A stretch of DNA of 22,935 nt from an uncultured Comamonadaceae bacterium. Lineage in GTDB: Bacteria; Pseudomonadota; Gammaproteobacteria; Burkholderiales; Burkholderiaceae. How positions within the stretch are numbered: the stretch's first letter is position 1; every line of letters begins with the position of its first letter. The notes below the pieces were generated by a model, which saw only the letters and a program-made list of their open reading frames with translations, was not told the origin of the DNA and ran no database searches. Both the position numbers and the translations under genes were made by a program. The stretch is taken from NCBI GenBank assembly GCA_946482115.1, contig CAMLQP010000012.1, positions 1 to 22,935 of the forward strand, given 5' to 3'. Shown piece after piece: positions 14,271 to 22,935 of this stretch.

Positions 14271-15518
14271 TCAGGCCTTGGACACCATGAACGCAGTGAG
14301 GGCGGCCGCGGTCATCGCTGCCGCAAAGCCAAAGGTCACGCGCCATCCCAATGCCGTTCCGCCGATGAGCCAGGAAAGAAGGGTTTTCATGGTCATGTTG
14401 GCCACCACCGCTAATCCGGCAGCGATCGTAGCGGCTTGGGTGGGCAAGGCTCCCTGGCCGTTCATGTGCATCACAGTCAGCAGGATGGCATCGACGTCGA
14501 GCAGGCCGGACAACAGCGACAGGGCATACAAGCCCGCATCGCCCATCCATTGCTGCGCGGCCCGCGTCAGCAGCGCCAGCACGCCGAGAAGAAGGCCGAA
14601 GCCCAGCGCGGTGCTCAGATCGAAGACATCCCCCGCATCGGTGGCTGGTGTTGTCGCTTCGGATTGCGCCTCGGACGGCAACCGCAAGAACGATGCGCCG
14701 AGAAGCGTTGCCGCGCCAACGACCATCGCAGCGCCCATGGAGCTCCAGAGCGCAGGTTGCAGAAGCAGAACCAGCGCGGTCATCCGCAGAAACATCATTG
14801 CCGAGGCGGCCAGAATTCCGGAACTGGCCGCCCGCAGGATGGCAGGGTCCTTGCGGCAGCGGCGTGCCAGCGCCAAGGTCGCCGCCGTCGAAGAAGCCAG
14901 TCCGCCAAGCAAACCGGTCCAAAAGATGCCGCGGCTGGGTCCCGTCCATCGAATAGCCAGGTGGCCACACAGCGAAAGACCGGCGATCAAAACCACTGCC
15001 CACCAGAGGCGGTACGGATTGAGTGCCTCGTACGGGCCAAAGCCGCGGTCCGGCAGCATCGGGAGGATGACCGCGGTGAGTACGAGCATTTGCAACGCGG
15101 CACTCAATTCGCGCTGTTCCACCAGGCGCAGCCACCGGTGAAGAGTGGGCTTGAGGTCAAGGAGTACAGCGGCGATGACGGCCGTCGCGATCGCCAGAAG
15201 AGGCTGACCGGCTCCCGCCAGCACGCCGAGCGCGCAGGTGAGCAGCATCGTCACGGCCGTCGTGGCGCTCAGGCTGCCATGCGCCCGCACATTCTCGCGG
15301 TAGGCGGCTGCGGCGGTTAGCGACAAACCTGCCAGGCCCATCGCGGCGGGCAATGGTCCCACCGCCTGCGTCAGGACCCCCAGTAGTTCCTGGCGTAGGG
15401 CTTTACGCAGGGCCATGGCTATCTGTTCCACCCGCTTTTCTTCTTCGTTGGGTGACAGCCACGCGCCCTCGAGTGAGTTGCCAATGCTGCCGGTTTCGGT
15501 AGTGGCAAGAACTGTCAA
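14271..15518 (-). CDS. DUF4010/MgtC-like polytopic membrane protein
   Basis: The product is up to 415 residues with about 11 hydrophobic helices. The DUF4010 core is clear: SATTAVTMLLTCALGVLAG, EQRELSAALQMLVLTAVILP, NPYRLWWAVVLIAGLS and GLASSTAATLALARR. Its function is unknown; it is presumed to be a transporter or a regulator of transport. The N-terminal 70 residues are odd: the usual GLERGW...EG-R-AGLRTF region is replaced by weakly similar SLEGAW...EEKRVEQI. The only start giving full length is TTG 15518, preceded by AAGAGG 11 bases away. ATG 15416 would shorten it to 381 residues. Mild N-terminal degeneration is possible. Confidence 0.75.
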   Translation of the reverse strand: MTVLATTETGSIGNSLEGAWLSPNEEEKRVEQIAMALRKALRQELLGVLTQAVGPLPAAMGLAGLSLTAAAAYRENVRAHGSLSATTAVTMLLTCALGVLAGAGQPLLAIATAVIAAVLLDLKPTLHRWLRLVEQRELSAALQMLVLTAVILPMLPDRGFGPYEALNPYRLWWAVVLIAGLSLCGHLAIRWTGPSRGIFWTGLLGGLASSTAATLALARRCRKDPAILRAASSGILAASAMMFLRMTALVLLLQPALWSSMGAAMVVGAATLLGASFLRLPSEAQSEATTPATDAGDVFDLSTALGFGLLLGVLALLTRAAQQWMGDAGLYALSLLSGLLDVDAILLTVMHMNGQGALPTQAATIAAGLAVVANMTMKTLLSWLIGGTALGWRVTFGFAAAMTAAALTAFMVSKA

Positions 15519-15566
15519 GATGCTCGAAAACCTCTTACATCCGCCGTTACATCGAAAAATCCGGGC

Positions 15567-15592
15567 AACAAAAAACCCGCACTAGGCGGGTT
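15567..15592 (-). terminator. Intrinsic terminator downstream of tRNA-Asn
   Basis: On the - strand AACCCGC-CTAGT-GCGGGTT is followed directly by a run of T (GGGTTTTTTG). The stem halves are 15574-15580 and 15586-15592. It lies about 43 bases after the tRNA 3' end. Between them are two smaller inverted repeats (GCTATAA/TTATAGC at 15601-15623 and GCCAC/GTGGC at 15622-15638), which may help 3' processing. Confidence 0.82.
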
Positions 15593-15634
15593 CTCTGCGA
15601 GCTATAAGTTGTTGATTTATAGCCACTTTTTTTG

Positions 15635-15710
15635 TGGCTCCCCGACCTGGGCTCGAACCAGGGACCTACGGATTAACAGTCCGGCGCTCTACCGACTGAG
15701 CTATCGGGGA
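15635..15710 (-). tRNA. tRNA-Asn (anticodon GUU)
   Basis: The - strand folds as a 76-base cloverleaf including an encoded CCA (15635-15637). The acceptor stem pairs TCCCCGA with TCGGGGA and the discriminator base is G. The D-arm is TAGCTCAGTCGGTAGAGC. The anticodon stem-loop CGGACTGTTAATCCG gives GUU, and the T-arm carries GGTTCGAGCC. It lies 47 bases after thiE on the same strand and is followed by a terminator. Confidence 0.97.
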
Positions 15711-15757
15711 ACAAGCCTCAAATTATAGCGTGGTTTTGACCCCTTTCGCCAGGGGGC

Positions 15758-16672
15758 TCAACTTTCTGCAAAAAAGTCGGGGCGTGCGTGTTGGGCGATG
15801 GTGGCCATGAGTTGTCGGGCTTCGGCTTCGGGGTCTGGCGCGGCCACGAGGGCGCGCACCACGGCCACCGAGCCGACGCCGCTGGCGAGCACTTCGGGCA
15901 TGCGCGCGGCGTCGATGCCGCCGATGGCGACGAGGCTGTGGTGGCGCATGAGGCGGGCGTAGGCGGCCAGGCGGGCGGGGCCCTGGGGCGCGGTGGGCAT
16001 GGCCTTGAGGGTGGTGGGGTAGACGGCGCCCATGGCGATGTAGCTGGGGCTCACGGCGTCCACGCGCAGCATTTCGGCGTAGCCGTGGGTGCTGAGGCCC
16101 AGGCGCAGGCCGGCTGCGCGGATGGCGTCCAGGTCGGCGGTGTCCAGGTCTTCCTGGCCCAGGTGGACGCCGTAGGCGCCGGCGGCAATGGCGGCCTGCC
16201 AGTGGTCGTTGATGAAGAGCAGGGCGCCGGTGCCTTGCACGGCCTGGACGGCGGCGCGCACTTCGCGGGCCACGGTGTCGCCGTCGGGGTGCTTGAAGCG
16301 CAGTTGCACCGTGGGCACGCCGGCGCGGGCCATGCGGCCCACCCACTGGGCGTCGGGCAGCACGGCGTAAAGGCCCAGGGCCTTGGGGCAGGGGGCGAAG
16401 GCGTTGGCGCGCGGCCAGGGGGCTAGGCTGAAATCTTCGGGCTCGGTGGGCCAGGCGGCGGGGTCGAAGTGGCCGGTGCGATCGGTCTGGCGCTGCCAGG
16501 CCTGGGCCAGGGCTTCGGCGTCGGGTTCGATGAAGCCGAGTTCGGTGCAGGCGGTCTTGGCGGCGGCGTACACCGGCTGCTGGCCGCGCAGGGTGACGGG
16601 GGCCTGGGGCGTGGCGGGGCCGAAGCGGCCCAGGTGGGCGGCGACGAGGGTGGATGCGAGGGGTGTGGTCAT
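15758..16672 (-). CDS. thiE: Thiamine-phosphate synthase with N-terminal extension
   Basis: The product has 304 residues. Residues about 115-304 form the ThiE TIM barrel, with VPTVQLRFKH, LLFINDHWQAAIAAGAYGVHLGQEDL, STHGYAEM, YIAMGAVYPTTLK and VAIGGID. The enzyme joins HMP-pyrophosphate and thiazole phosphate to make thiamine phosphate. The N-terminal 110 residues (AKTACTELGFIEPDAEALAQ and following) are absent from the 211-residue E. coli protein and have no function I can name; I believe similar long forms occur in Comamonadaceae. The start overlaps the thiG stop by four bases (ATGA), showing translational coupling. It is the last gene of the thiOSGE operon. Confidence 0.93.
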   Translation of the reverse strand: MTTPLASTLVAAHLGRFGPATPQAPVTLRGQQPVYAAAKTACTELGFIEPDAEALAQAWQRQTDRTGHFDPAAWPTEPEDFSLAPWPRANAFAPCPKALGLYAVLPDAQWVGRMARAGVPTVQLRFKHPDGDTVAREVRAAVQAVQGTGALLFINDHWQAAIAAGAYGVHLGQEDLDTADLDAIRAAGLRLGLSTHGYAEMLRVDAVSPSYIAMGAVYPTTLKAMPTAPQGPARLAAYARLMRHHSLVAIGGIDAARMPEVLASGVGSVAVVRALVAAPDPEAEARQLMATIAQHARPDFFAES

Positions 16673-17463
16673 GCCTGGTGCCAGAAAGGGGTGCCGATGA
16701 CGGGGGTGCTGGGCTGGGCGCTCTGCTGTTCGGCCATGGCGCCGGCCAGGAAGGCGGTGCGCCCGGCGCGCACGGCGCCGGCGAAGGCGGCGGCCATGGC
16801 CACGGGGTCCTGGGCCAGGGCCACGGCGGTGTTGAGCAGCACGGCGTCGAAGCCCCATTCCATCACCTGGCAGGCGTGCGAGGGCAGGCCCAGGCCGGCG
16901 TCCACGATCAGGGGCACGTCCAGCCGCTCGCGCAGGGTGCGCAGCGCCCAGGGGTTGATGGGGCCTTTGCCGGTGCCGATGGGCGCGGCCCAGGGCATGA
17001 CGGCCTGGCAGCCCACGTCCACCAGGCGGCGGCACAGCACCAGGTCGTCGGTGGTGTAGGGCAGCACCTGAAATCCGTCCTTGATCAGCCGCTCGGCGGC
17101 CTGCACCAGGTTCAGGGTGTCGGGCTGCAGGTTGTGGTCGTCGCCGATCAGTTCGAGCTTGATCCAGGGGGTGTCGAACACCTCGCGCGCCATCTGCGCG
17201 GTGGTGATGGCTTCCTGGATGCTGTGGCAGCCGGCGGTGTTGGGCAGCACGGGCACGGCCAGGTCGCGCAGCTGCTGCCAGAAGCGGTTGGGGCCGTCGG
17301 CGGCGCTGCTTTGCTGGCGGCGCAGCGAGGCGGTCAGCATGCAGGGCTGCGAGGCTTTCACGGCGTCGCCCAGCACCTGGGGCGAGGGGTAGCGCGAGGT
17401 GCCCAGCAGCAGCCGGCCGCTGAAGCGCTGGCCATAGAGGATGAGGTCGTCGGCGGTGGTCAT
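16669..17463 (-). CDS. thiG: Thiazole synthase ThiG
   Basis: The product has 264 residues. The ThiG barrel is clear: FSGRLLLGTSRYPSPQVL at the N-terminus, VLPNTAGCHSIQEAI, WIKLELIGDD with the Schiff-base lysine (about Lys102), VMPWAAPIGTGKGPINP and PLIVDAGLGLPSHACQVMEWG. It condenses 1-deoxy-D-xylulose 5-phosphate, dehydroglycine and ThiS thiocarboxylate to the thiazole moiety. It starts 3 bases after thiS and overlaps thiE by 4 bases, consistent with a single transcript. ThiO upstream supplies dehydroglycine, the aerobic route. Confidence 0.97.
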   Translation of the reverse strand: MTTADDLILYGQRFSGRLLLGTSRYPSPQVLGDAVKASQPCMLTASLRRQQSSAADGPNRFWQQLRDLAVPVLPNTAGCHSIQEAITTAQMAREVFDTPWIKLELIGDDHNLQPDTLNLVQAAERLIKDGFQVLPYTTDDLVLCRRLVDVGCQAVMPWAAPIGTGKGPINPWALRTLRERLDVPLIVDAGLGLPSHACQVMEWGFDAVLLNTAVALAQDPVAMAAAFAGAVRAGRTAFLAGAMAEQQSAQPSTPVIGTPFWHQA

Positions 17464-17466
17464 GGT

Positions 17467-17673
17467 TCAGCCTCCGGTCACGGGGGCGATGATTTCGAGG
17501 GTGTCGCCGTCGGCCAGCGGGCGGCTGGCGTAGGTGGTGCGCGGCACGAAGTTCAGGTTGAGCGCCACGGCGAAGGGCGGCGGCGGGTTGAGCGCGGCCA
17601 CGGCGTCGGCCACGGTGGCGCCGTCGGGCAGGGTGTGGGGCTGGTGGTTGATGGTCACTTGCATGTCGGGCAT
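17467..17673 (-). CDS. thiS: Sulphur-carrier protein ThiS
   Basis: The product has 68 residues and a ubiquitin-like fold. Key parts are MQVTINHQPHTLPDGATV, ALNLNFVPR and a C-terminal APVTGG whose terminal Gly-Gly is adenylated and thiocarboxylated. ATG 17673 shares one base with the thiO stop (TGATG), a coupling arrangement; ATG 17664, giving MQVTINH, fits homologues equally well. It donates sulphur to ThiG. No thiF is seen in the window. Confidence 0.94.
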   Translation of the reverse strand: MPDMQVTINHQPHTLPDGATVADAVAALNPPPPFAVALNLNFVPRTTYASRPLADGDTLEIIAPVTGG

Positions 17674-18719
17674 CAGGTTAGCAGCTGCCACTGGCGGGCG
17701 GGCGCGGGGTCGTCGCGCTCGATCAGGGCCAGCGCGGCATCGACCACGGCCGGCGCCACCAGGAAGCCGTGGCGGTACAGGCCGTTGATCGACAGCCGGC
17801 CCGGGCCGTCGGCGCGGATGGCGGGCAGGTTGTCGGGCAGCGCGGGGCGGCACTGGGTGGCGATTTCGAGGATGCGGGCCTCGGCAAAACCGCTGTGCAC
17901 GCTGTAGGCGGCGCTCAGCAGCTCCAGGGTGCTGCGCACGCTGGCGGGCGAGAAATCCTCGGCCTCGATTTCGGTGGCGCCCACCACGAACACGTGGCCG
18001 GGCTTGGGCGCTATATACAAGGGGTAGCGCGGGTGCAGCAGCCGGGTGGGGCGGCTCAGGGACACCTCGGGCGCGTGCAGGCGCAGCACCTCGCCGCGCA
18101 CGCCGCGCAGGCCGCTCCACGCGGTGCGCGCGCCCAGGCCGCGGCAGTCCAGCACCCAGTCGGCGTGTTGCGCATCGGGTTCTGCCGGGTGGTTCCAGTG
18201 GATGGTCACGCCCAGGTCGTCCAGCTCCAGCCGCAGCGCATCCAGCAGCGCGCGGTTGTCCAGCTGGCCTTCGTCGGGCAGCAGCAGGCCCTGGGTGAAG
18301 CGCTGCCCCAGCGAGGGCTCCAGCGCGGCGATGCCGGCGGCGTCCAGCGTCTGCGCGGCCGGCAGGCCTTCTATCGTGTCGGTGTGCTGCTGCCACACGC
18401 GTTTCAGGCGGGTGGCTTCGCCGGCGTCCTGCCGGTGCCACAGCACCAGCGTGCCTTCGCGCTGGAAGAACACCGGGCGCGAGAGTTCGGCCAGCCACTG
18501 TGGCCAGCGCGCCAGCGCGTGCTGGCCCATGCGCACCACGGGTGGCTCGGTGATGGCGGATTCGGCCAGCGGCGCCAGCATGGCGGCGGCCACGCGGGCG
18601 GCCGCGCCCTGGGCGTCGGGGCCCTGGGCCTCGTACACCTCCACCCGCCAGCCGGCGCGTGCCAGGCGCCAGGCCATCAGCCGGCCCAGCAGGCCGGCGC
18701 CGAGTACCACGGCCTTCAT
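17673..18719 (-). CDS. thiO: Glycine oxidase ThiO (FAD-dependent)
   Basis: The product has 348 residues. An N-terminal Rossmann FAD motif is present (VVLGAGLLGRLMAWRLARAG, residues 4-23). DAO-family features follow: AARVAAAMLAPLAE, RGVRGEVLRL and a C-terminal NGLYRHGFLVAP. It oxidises glycine to dehydroglycine for ThiG. ATG 18719 has GAAGGG nine bases upstream. It is the first gene of the thiOSGE operon and is separated from divergent thiD by only 38 bases. Confidence 0.93.
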   Translation of the reverse strand: MKAVVLGAGLLGRLMAWRLARAGWRVEVYEAQGPDAQGAAARVAAAMLAPLAESAITEPPVVRMGQHALARWPQWLAELSRPVFFQREGTLVLWHRQDAGEATRLKRVWQQHTDTIEGLPAAQTLDAAGIAALEPSLGQRFTQGLLLPDEGQLDNRALLDALRLELDDLGVTIHWNHPAEPDAQHADWVLDCRGLGARTAWSGLRGVRGEVLRLHAPEVSLSRPTRLLHPRYPLYIAPKPGHVFVVGATEIEAEDFSPASVRSTLELLSAAYSVHSGFAEARILEIATQCRPALPDNLPAIRADGPGRLSINGLYRHGFLVAPAVVDAALALIERDDPAPARQWQLLT

Positions 18720-18757
18720 CCAGGGGTTCCCTTCATCGGTTCGCCGATAATTTTGCG
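18720..18757. promoter_or_regulatory. Short divergent thiO/thiD promoter region
   Basis: These 38 bases hold the ribosome site of thiO (- strand) and, on the + strand, GATAAT at 18746-18751, a 5/6 match to a -10 box only six bases before thiD ATG 18758. No good -35 is visible and no riboswitch can fit. A small inverted repeat TCGG-TTCG-CCGA lies in the middle. Confidence 0.35.
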
Positions 18758-19612
18758 ATGGCCCACACACCCGACACCGCTTCCATGCCTTTGCGCTACG
18801 CGCGCGTCCTGTCCATCGCCGGCTCCGACAGCGGCGGCGGCGCGGGCATCCAGGCCGACCTGAAAACCTTCAGCGCGCTGGGCTGCTTCGGCATGACGGC
18901 CATCACGGCGCTGACGGCGCAGAACACCCAGGGCGTGACGGGCATCCACGCCGTACCGCCCGAATTCCTCAAGGCCCAGATTCAGGCGGTGGTGGAAGAC
19001 ATCGGCGTCGACGCGGTGAAGATCGGCATGCTGCACGCGCCCGAGATCGTGGAGGTGGTGGCCTGGGCCATCGACCACTACCAGCTGGAGCGCGTGGTGC
19101 TGGACCCGGTGATGGTGGCCACCAGCGGCGACCGGCTGATTGCCGAGGCCACGGTGGCGGTGCTGGTGCGCGAGCTGTTCCCGCGCGCCGCCGTCATCAC
19201 GCCCAACCTGGACGAGGCCGCGCTGCTGCTGGGCCGCCCGCTTACGCGGGCGAGCGAGCTGGACGCCGCCGCGCGCGACCTGCTCAACCTGGGCGCGAAG
19301 GCCGTGCTGGTCAAGGGCGGCCACCTGCCGGGCGACGAGGTGGTGGACGTGCTGGCCCGCGCCGATCAGCCCTGGCAGCGCTTCAGCGCGGCGCGCATCC
19401 ACAGCCACAACGTGCACGGCACGGGCTGCACGCTGTCCTCGGCCATCGCGGCGCATCTGGCGCTGGGCCAGGCGCTGCCGCAGGCGGTGGAGTCGGCCCG
19501 CGCCTACATCCTGGGCGCGATCGCGGCCGGTGCGCCGGTGCGCACGGGCCAGGGGCACGGGCCGCTGAACCACGCTCACGCCCCGCAGGTCATGCGTTGC
19601 CTGCCGCGCTGA
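18758..19612 (+). CDS. thiD: Hydroxymethylpyrimidine/phosphomethylpyrimidine kinase ThiD
   Basis: The product has 284 residues. The ribokinase-like fold shows [19 protein letters not shown] near the N-terminus, [43 protein letters not shown] and the anion-hole motif [10 protein letters not shown] (from about residue 220). It phosphorylates HMP twice to give the ThiE substrate. ATG 18785 ([10 protein letters not shown]) fits homologues and is an alternative start; neither has a clear ribosome site, and the -10-like GATAAT would make ATG 18758 nearly leaderless. Its 3' end overlaps convergent cytX by 23 bases. Confidence 0.94.
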   Translation: MAHTPDTASMPLRYARVLSIAGSDSGGGAGIQADLKTFSALGCFGMTAITALTAQNTQGVTGIHAVPPEFLKAQIQAVVEDIGVDAVKIGMLHAPEIVEVVAWAIDHYQLERVVLDPVMVATSGDRLIAEATVAVLVRELFPRAAVITPNLDEAALLLGRPLTRASELDAAARDLLNLGAKAVLVKGGHLPGDEVVDVLARADQPWQRFSAARIHSHNVHGTGCTLSSAIAAHLALGQALPQAVESARAYILGAIAAGAPVRTGQGHGPLNHAHAPQVMRCLPR

Positions 19613-20906
19613 GGCCGCCCAGGCCCGCCTTGGGCCGGGTGGCGTAGGCCAGCACGAAGGTGAAGGCCAGCGCCGGCAGGGCGGCACCCAGCGCGGGCGC
19701 GTAGAGCCGGCAGCCGTGGTACACGGCGATGCCCGCGATCCACAGCGCCACCGGCAGCACGTTGACGGACCTGGCCTCGGCCAGCAGCTGCGCCGTGGGC
19801 GCGCCGAAGGCCAGCCGGCCCAGGATGACGCCGAACATGGGCACGAACACCGAGCTCAGCAGCAGCAGGAAGGGCTCCAGCGCGTGCATGGGCAGCACCA
19901 TGGCGCAGGCGGTGCACACCACCACCATCACCAGGCCCCAGCGGCGGATGCTCCAGCGCGGCGCCAGGCTGTGCGCGGACACGGCGCCCGAGTACGAGTC
20001 GCCGTAGGCGTTGTCCACCTCGTCGATCAGGATCAGCGACAGCGCGATCAGGCCACCCTGGGCCAGCAGCAGCGCGGTCACCAGGTCCTTGCTCGGCAGC
20101 GTCAGCGCCACCAGCACGCCCAGGCCGTAGCACCACATGTTGGCCAGCGCGTAGCCCAGCCAGGTGCCGCGCAGGGCCGAGCGGCCGTTGCGGCCATGGC
20201 GCGCGTAGTCGGCCACCAGCGGCAGCCACGAGATCGGCATGGCGATCACGAGATCGAGCGCGGGCAGCACGCCCATGCCGCCGCTGCCCGGGCGGTTCCA
20301 GATCGCGTCCCAGCCCTGGGCGAAGGCCATGGACAGGAACTGCCAGCTCAGCCACAGCAGCGACAGCACCACCAGCGGCAGCGCGAAGCGCGCGATCAGC
20401 CGGCGCACCAGCGTGACCATGGAACCGCTGATCATCAGCGCCACGATGGCGCCCCAGAAGACGGCCGCCGCATAAGGCCAGCCGCTGCCGGCCAGCGCGC
20501 CCGATTCACGCGCGATGGCGACGGTGGCGTCGCGCATCACCACCAGCTCGAAGCTGCCCCAGCCGATCAGCTGCACGATGTTGAGGACGATGGGCAGCCG
20601 CGCGAACTGGCGGCCGTAGACCGCGTGCATCAGCCCCGCGCTGGCCAGGCCGCTGTCGCAGCCCAGCTTGGCCACGCAGCCCAGCAGGAAGGCGCCCAGG
20701 ACCGAACCCGCCACGATGGCGAGCAGGGCCTCTTTCGTGCCCAGCGCGGGCATGAGGTAGGCGCCGACCTGCATGACCAGCAGGCCCACGCCCAGGCTGA
20801 ACCACAGCGAGGCGTGGTCCAGCGTGCCGAACACGCGGCGGTCGTTGGTGATGGGGGTCAGGGCATCGTTGCCCGGCCCGGCGGTGTGGGTAGATGTCTG
20901 TGCCAT
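19590..20906 (-). CDS. cytX: NCS1-family thiamin-precursor transporter CytX
   Basis: The product has 438 residues and about 12 membrane helices. It contains NCS1 (codB-like) features: [52 protein letters not shown] and [16 protein letters not shown]. The gene is preceded by a TPP riboswitch, which matches the predicted hydroxymethylpyrimidine importer CytX. ATG 20906 has GGAG eight bases upstream. The 3' end overlaps the thiD 3' end. Confidence 0.9.
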   Translation of the reverse strand: MAQTSTHTAGPGNDALTPITNDRRVFGTLDHASLWFSLGVGLLVMQVGAYLMPALGTKEALLAIVAGSVLGAFLLGCVAKLGCDSGLASAGLMHAVYGRQFARLPIVLNIVQLIGWGSFELVVMRDATVAIARESGALAGSGWPYAAAVFWGAIVALMISGSMVTLVRRLIARFALPLVVLSLLWLSWQFLSMAFAQGWDAIWNRPGSGGMGVLPALDLVIAMPISWLPLVADYARHGRNGRSALRGTWLGYALANMWCYGLGVLVALTLPSKDLVTALLLAQGGLIALSLILIDEVDNAYGDSYSGAVSAHSLAPRWSIRRWGLVMVVVCTACAMVLPMHALEPFLLLLSSVFVPMFGVILGRLAFGAPTAQLLAEARSVNVLPVALWIAGIAVYHGCRLYAPALGAALPALAFTFVLAYATRPKAGLGGLSAAGNA

Positions 20907-20986
20907 CCGTTTGCTCCATGCAATACGTGAGGCAGGTGGGCTGGGCCCCAGGGTTCACCGTGTGAGAAAGAAGGCGGCGGTGGCCC

Positions 20987-21075
20987 TTGAGGGGCTGCTT
21001 CCCTGCGCGAGGATTACCTCAATCAGGTTCGAAGGGACTCTCTCAGTCGCGGCTTGCGGCCGCAACACCCCTAGC
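20987..21075 (-). ncRNA. TPP riboswitch (THI-box) upstream of cytX
   Basis: The - strand carries the conserved blocks in order: AGGGGTG, CTGAGAGAGTCCCTT, GAACCTGATTGAGGTAAT, CCTCGCGCAGGGAA. The closing stem can pair GGGG near 21069 with CCCC near 20991. About 80 bases separate it from cytX and would hold the expression platform; no classical terminator with U-tract is obvious there, so control of translation initiation is plausible. Confidence 0.95.
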
Positions 21076-21104
21076 GTTTGCATCCCTTGCGGGCTGCGTT
21101 GCGG

Positions 21105-21110
21105 ATTCTA
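21105..21110 (-). promoter_or_regulatory. Putative -10 box for the riboswitch-cytX transcript
   Basis: TAGAAT on the - strand matches TATAAT at 5 of 6 bases and lies about 30 bases before the aptamer. The -35 region is weak. The rest of 21076-21195 holds the start region of the chemotaxis gene. Confidence 0.4.
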
Positions 21111-21195
21111 CCGCTGGCCGGATGGTGGTGGCTCACCTACACTGGCTCCGGGGAAATCGGGTGTGCGGATCCAGTCTCAACTTCGGGGTAGCTGC

Positions 21196-22734
21196 ATGAG
21201 AACAAGCCTGAAACAAGCGTTGCTCATCCTGGGCGTGATGTCCTGCATCGGGACGGTGGTGGTGGGCGGGGTGGGCCTGCTGGCCGCCGACCGCATGTCG
21301 CGGCAGCTGGACACTGCCACGGCTATGGGCGACGCGATGCAGAACGCGGCGCTGGCCGACATGATGCACGACGCCATACGCTCCAGCGTGCTGCAGGCGC
21401 TGGTGTCGGCCCAGGCCGGCGACAGGGACGGCCTGGCCGCCGCCGCCAAGGACCTCGACGGGAACGCGGCCGACTTCAACAAGTACCTCACCACGCTGCA
21501 GGCCATCGACCTGCCGCCCGAGATCCGCCAGCAGGTGTCCACCGTGGTGCCCAAGGCCCAGGCCTACGCCAAATCCGGGGCCGACCTGGTGCGCCTGATG
21601 GGGACCGACCTGGAGCGCGCCAAGGCCGGCATGGCCGGGTTTACCGACGCCTTCGAGGTGCTGGAAGAGGCGCTTTCCGAGCCCAGCGAGGCGCTGGAGG
21701 CCTATGCCGAGACGGTGCGCGGCCAGGGCGGTGAGGTCACGCGGCAGACCCGCACCTGGATCATCGCGGCCCTGGTGCTGGTGGCCCTGGGCGTGATGGC
21801 GCTGTGCTGGCGCATCATCGGCCGCGTGGTCGCAGGGCTGGTGGCGGCCGGCACGGTGGCCGAGGCGGTGGCAGCGGGCGATCTGACCCGTTCGGTGACG
21901 GCGGACAGCGCCTACACCGAGGTGCGCACCCTGCAGGACAACCTGGGCCGCATGAGCACCAGCCTGCACCGGCTGGTGGGCGGCGTGCGGCAGTCGGCCG
22001 AGGCGGTGGCCGCCGCCGGCGGGCAGATCGCCACCGGCAACATCGACTTGTCCGCCCGCACCGAGTCGCAGGCCAGCGGCCTGCAGGAGACGGCAGCGGG
22101 CATCCAGGAGCTGACCGAATCGGTGCGCGAGAGCGCCGAGCAGGTGACCCGCGCCAGCGAGCGCTCGCGCCATGCGCGCCAGGTGGCCGAGGAGGGCGGC
22201 GCCGCCATGACGGAGACCGTGCAGACCATGCGCCGCATCGAGGCCTCGTCGCGCAAGATCGCCGACATCACCGGCCTGATCGACAGCATCGCCTTCCAGA
22301 CCAACATCCTGGCGCTCAACGCGGCGGTGGAGGCCGCGCGCGCGGGCGAGCAGGGGCGCGGCTTTGCGGTGGTGGCGTCCGAGGTGCGCAACCTGGCCGG
22401 CCGTTCGGCCGAGGCGGCGCGCGAGATCAAGGTGCTGATCCAGACCAGCGTGGACGAGGTGAGCGAGGGCGTGGCCCAGGTGGACCGGACCGGCAGCACC
22501 GTGGGGCAGGTGGCGGCCGCCATTGGCGAGGTGGCCGGGCTGATGGAGCAGATCGCGGGCGCGATGGGCGAGCAGTCGCGGGGCATCACGCAGATCAGCG
22601 AGGCGATCGCGCAGATCGACCAGTCGACGCAGCAGAACGCCGCGCTGGTGGAGGAAGGCGCCGCCGCGTCACAGAGCCTGCGCGATCAGGCGCAGGCCCT
22701 GGTGGACGGGGTGTCGATCTTCCGCCTGGCCTGA
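21196..22734 (+). CDS. Methyl-accepting chemotaxis protein
   Basis: The product has 512 residues. Membrane helix 1 is about 8-30. A periplasmic helical-bundle sensor covers about 31-185, membrane helix 2 about 186-208, and a HAMP domain about 209-265 ([10 protein letters not shown]). The cytoplasmic signalling hairpin tip is [20 protein letters not shown] (from about residue 365) followed by [17 protein letters not shown]. The sensed ligand is unknown. The C-terminus (VSIFRLA) lacks a CheR-docking pentapeptide. ATG 21196 has GGGGTA upstream. It diverges from cytX and ends 4 bases before the convergent reductase gene. Confidence 0.95.
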   Translation: MRTSLKQALLILGVMSCIGTVVVGGVGLLAADRMSRQLDTATAMGDAMQNAALADMMHDAIRSSVLQALVSAQAGDRDGLAAAAKDLDGNAADFNKYLTTLQAIDLPPEIRQQVSTVVPKAQAYAKSGADLVRLMGTDLERAKAGMAGFTDAFEVLEEALSEPSEALEAYAETVRGQGGEVTRQTRTWIIAALVLVALGVMALCWRIIGRVVAGLVAAGTVAEAVAAGDLTRSVTADSAYTEVRTLQDNLGRMSTSLHRLVGGVRQSAEAVAAAGGQIATGNIDLSARTESQASGLQETAAGIQELTESVRESAEQVTRASERSRHARQVAEEGGAAMTETVQTMRRIEASSRKIADITGLIDSIAFQTNILALNAAVEAARAGEQGRGFAVVASEVRNLAGRSAEAAREIKVLIQTSVDEVSEGVAQVDRTGSTVGQVAAAIGEVAGLMEQIAGAMGEQSRGITQISEAIAQIDQSTQQNAALVEEGAAASQSLRDQAQALVDGVSIFRLA

Positions 22735-22738
22735 CGGG

Positions 22739-22935
<197 letters not shown>

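Overview
The window looks like a piece of a GC-rich betaproteobacterial chromosome, probably Burkholderiales/Comamonadaceae. I infer this from the protein flavour (NorR, quinol-type NO reductase, long ThiE, NCS1-type CytX, NsrR with the C-x6-C-x5-C cluster) and from codon use. The species cannot be fixed from the sequence alone.

Left end (1-1062): the tail of a RelE-type toxin with its Xre-type antitoxin, then an orphan AlpA-like phage/island regulator. These are accessory or island-type genes.

Centre (1063-12783): a nitric-oxide and denitrification cluster in two regulatory arms. The NsrR arm (+ strand, 3012-6053) holds a group III truncated haemoglobin, nnrS, nsrR, a CopD-like membrane protein and a SirB-like membrane protein. 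It reads away from a divergent cupin gene and a DoxX-like/DUF305 fusion gene (- strand). The shared intergenic region carries a 23-bp NsrR-like palindrome and a 9/10 match to an FNR/Anr/Dnr box. The NorR arm (- strand, 11075-6063) holds nirK (with an extra N-terminal cupredoxin domain), a YtfE/NorA-type di-iron repair protein, quinol NO reductase norB and azurin. It diverges from norR. The nirK-norR gap holds a clear -24/-12 sigma-54 promoter and three GT-N7-AC NorR boxes, two of them perfect GGT-N7-ACC. In this layout the NO-producing enzyme, the NO-consuming enzyme and a nitrosative-damage repair protein share one NO-responsive promoter. The other arm supplies NO binding, NnrS-type resistance and its own repressor.

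Middle right (12820-15710): a beta-CASP metallo-beta-lactamase RNase-like protein, a DUF4010/MgtC-like membrane protein with an unusual start, and tRNA-Asn(GUU) with encoded CCA and a downstream terminator. The tRNA may mark one edge of the accessory block.

Right (15758-21110): thiamin genes. thiO-thiS-thiG-thiE form a tightly overlapping operon on the - strand, thiD is divergent, and cytX (HMP-type transporter) is convergent to thiD with a 23-bp overlap. cytX is preceded by a TPP riboswitch. The far right holds a methyl-accepting chemotaxis protein and the C-terminal end of a thioredoxin-reductase-like ferredoxin-NADP+ reductase, cut by the window edge.
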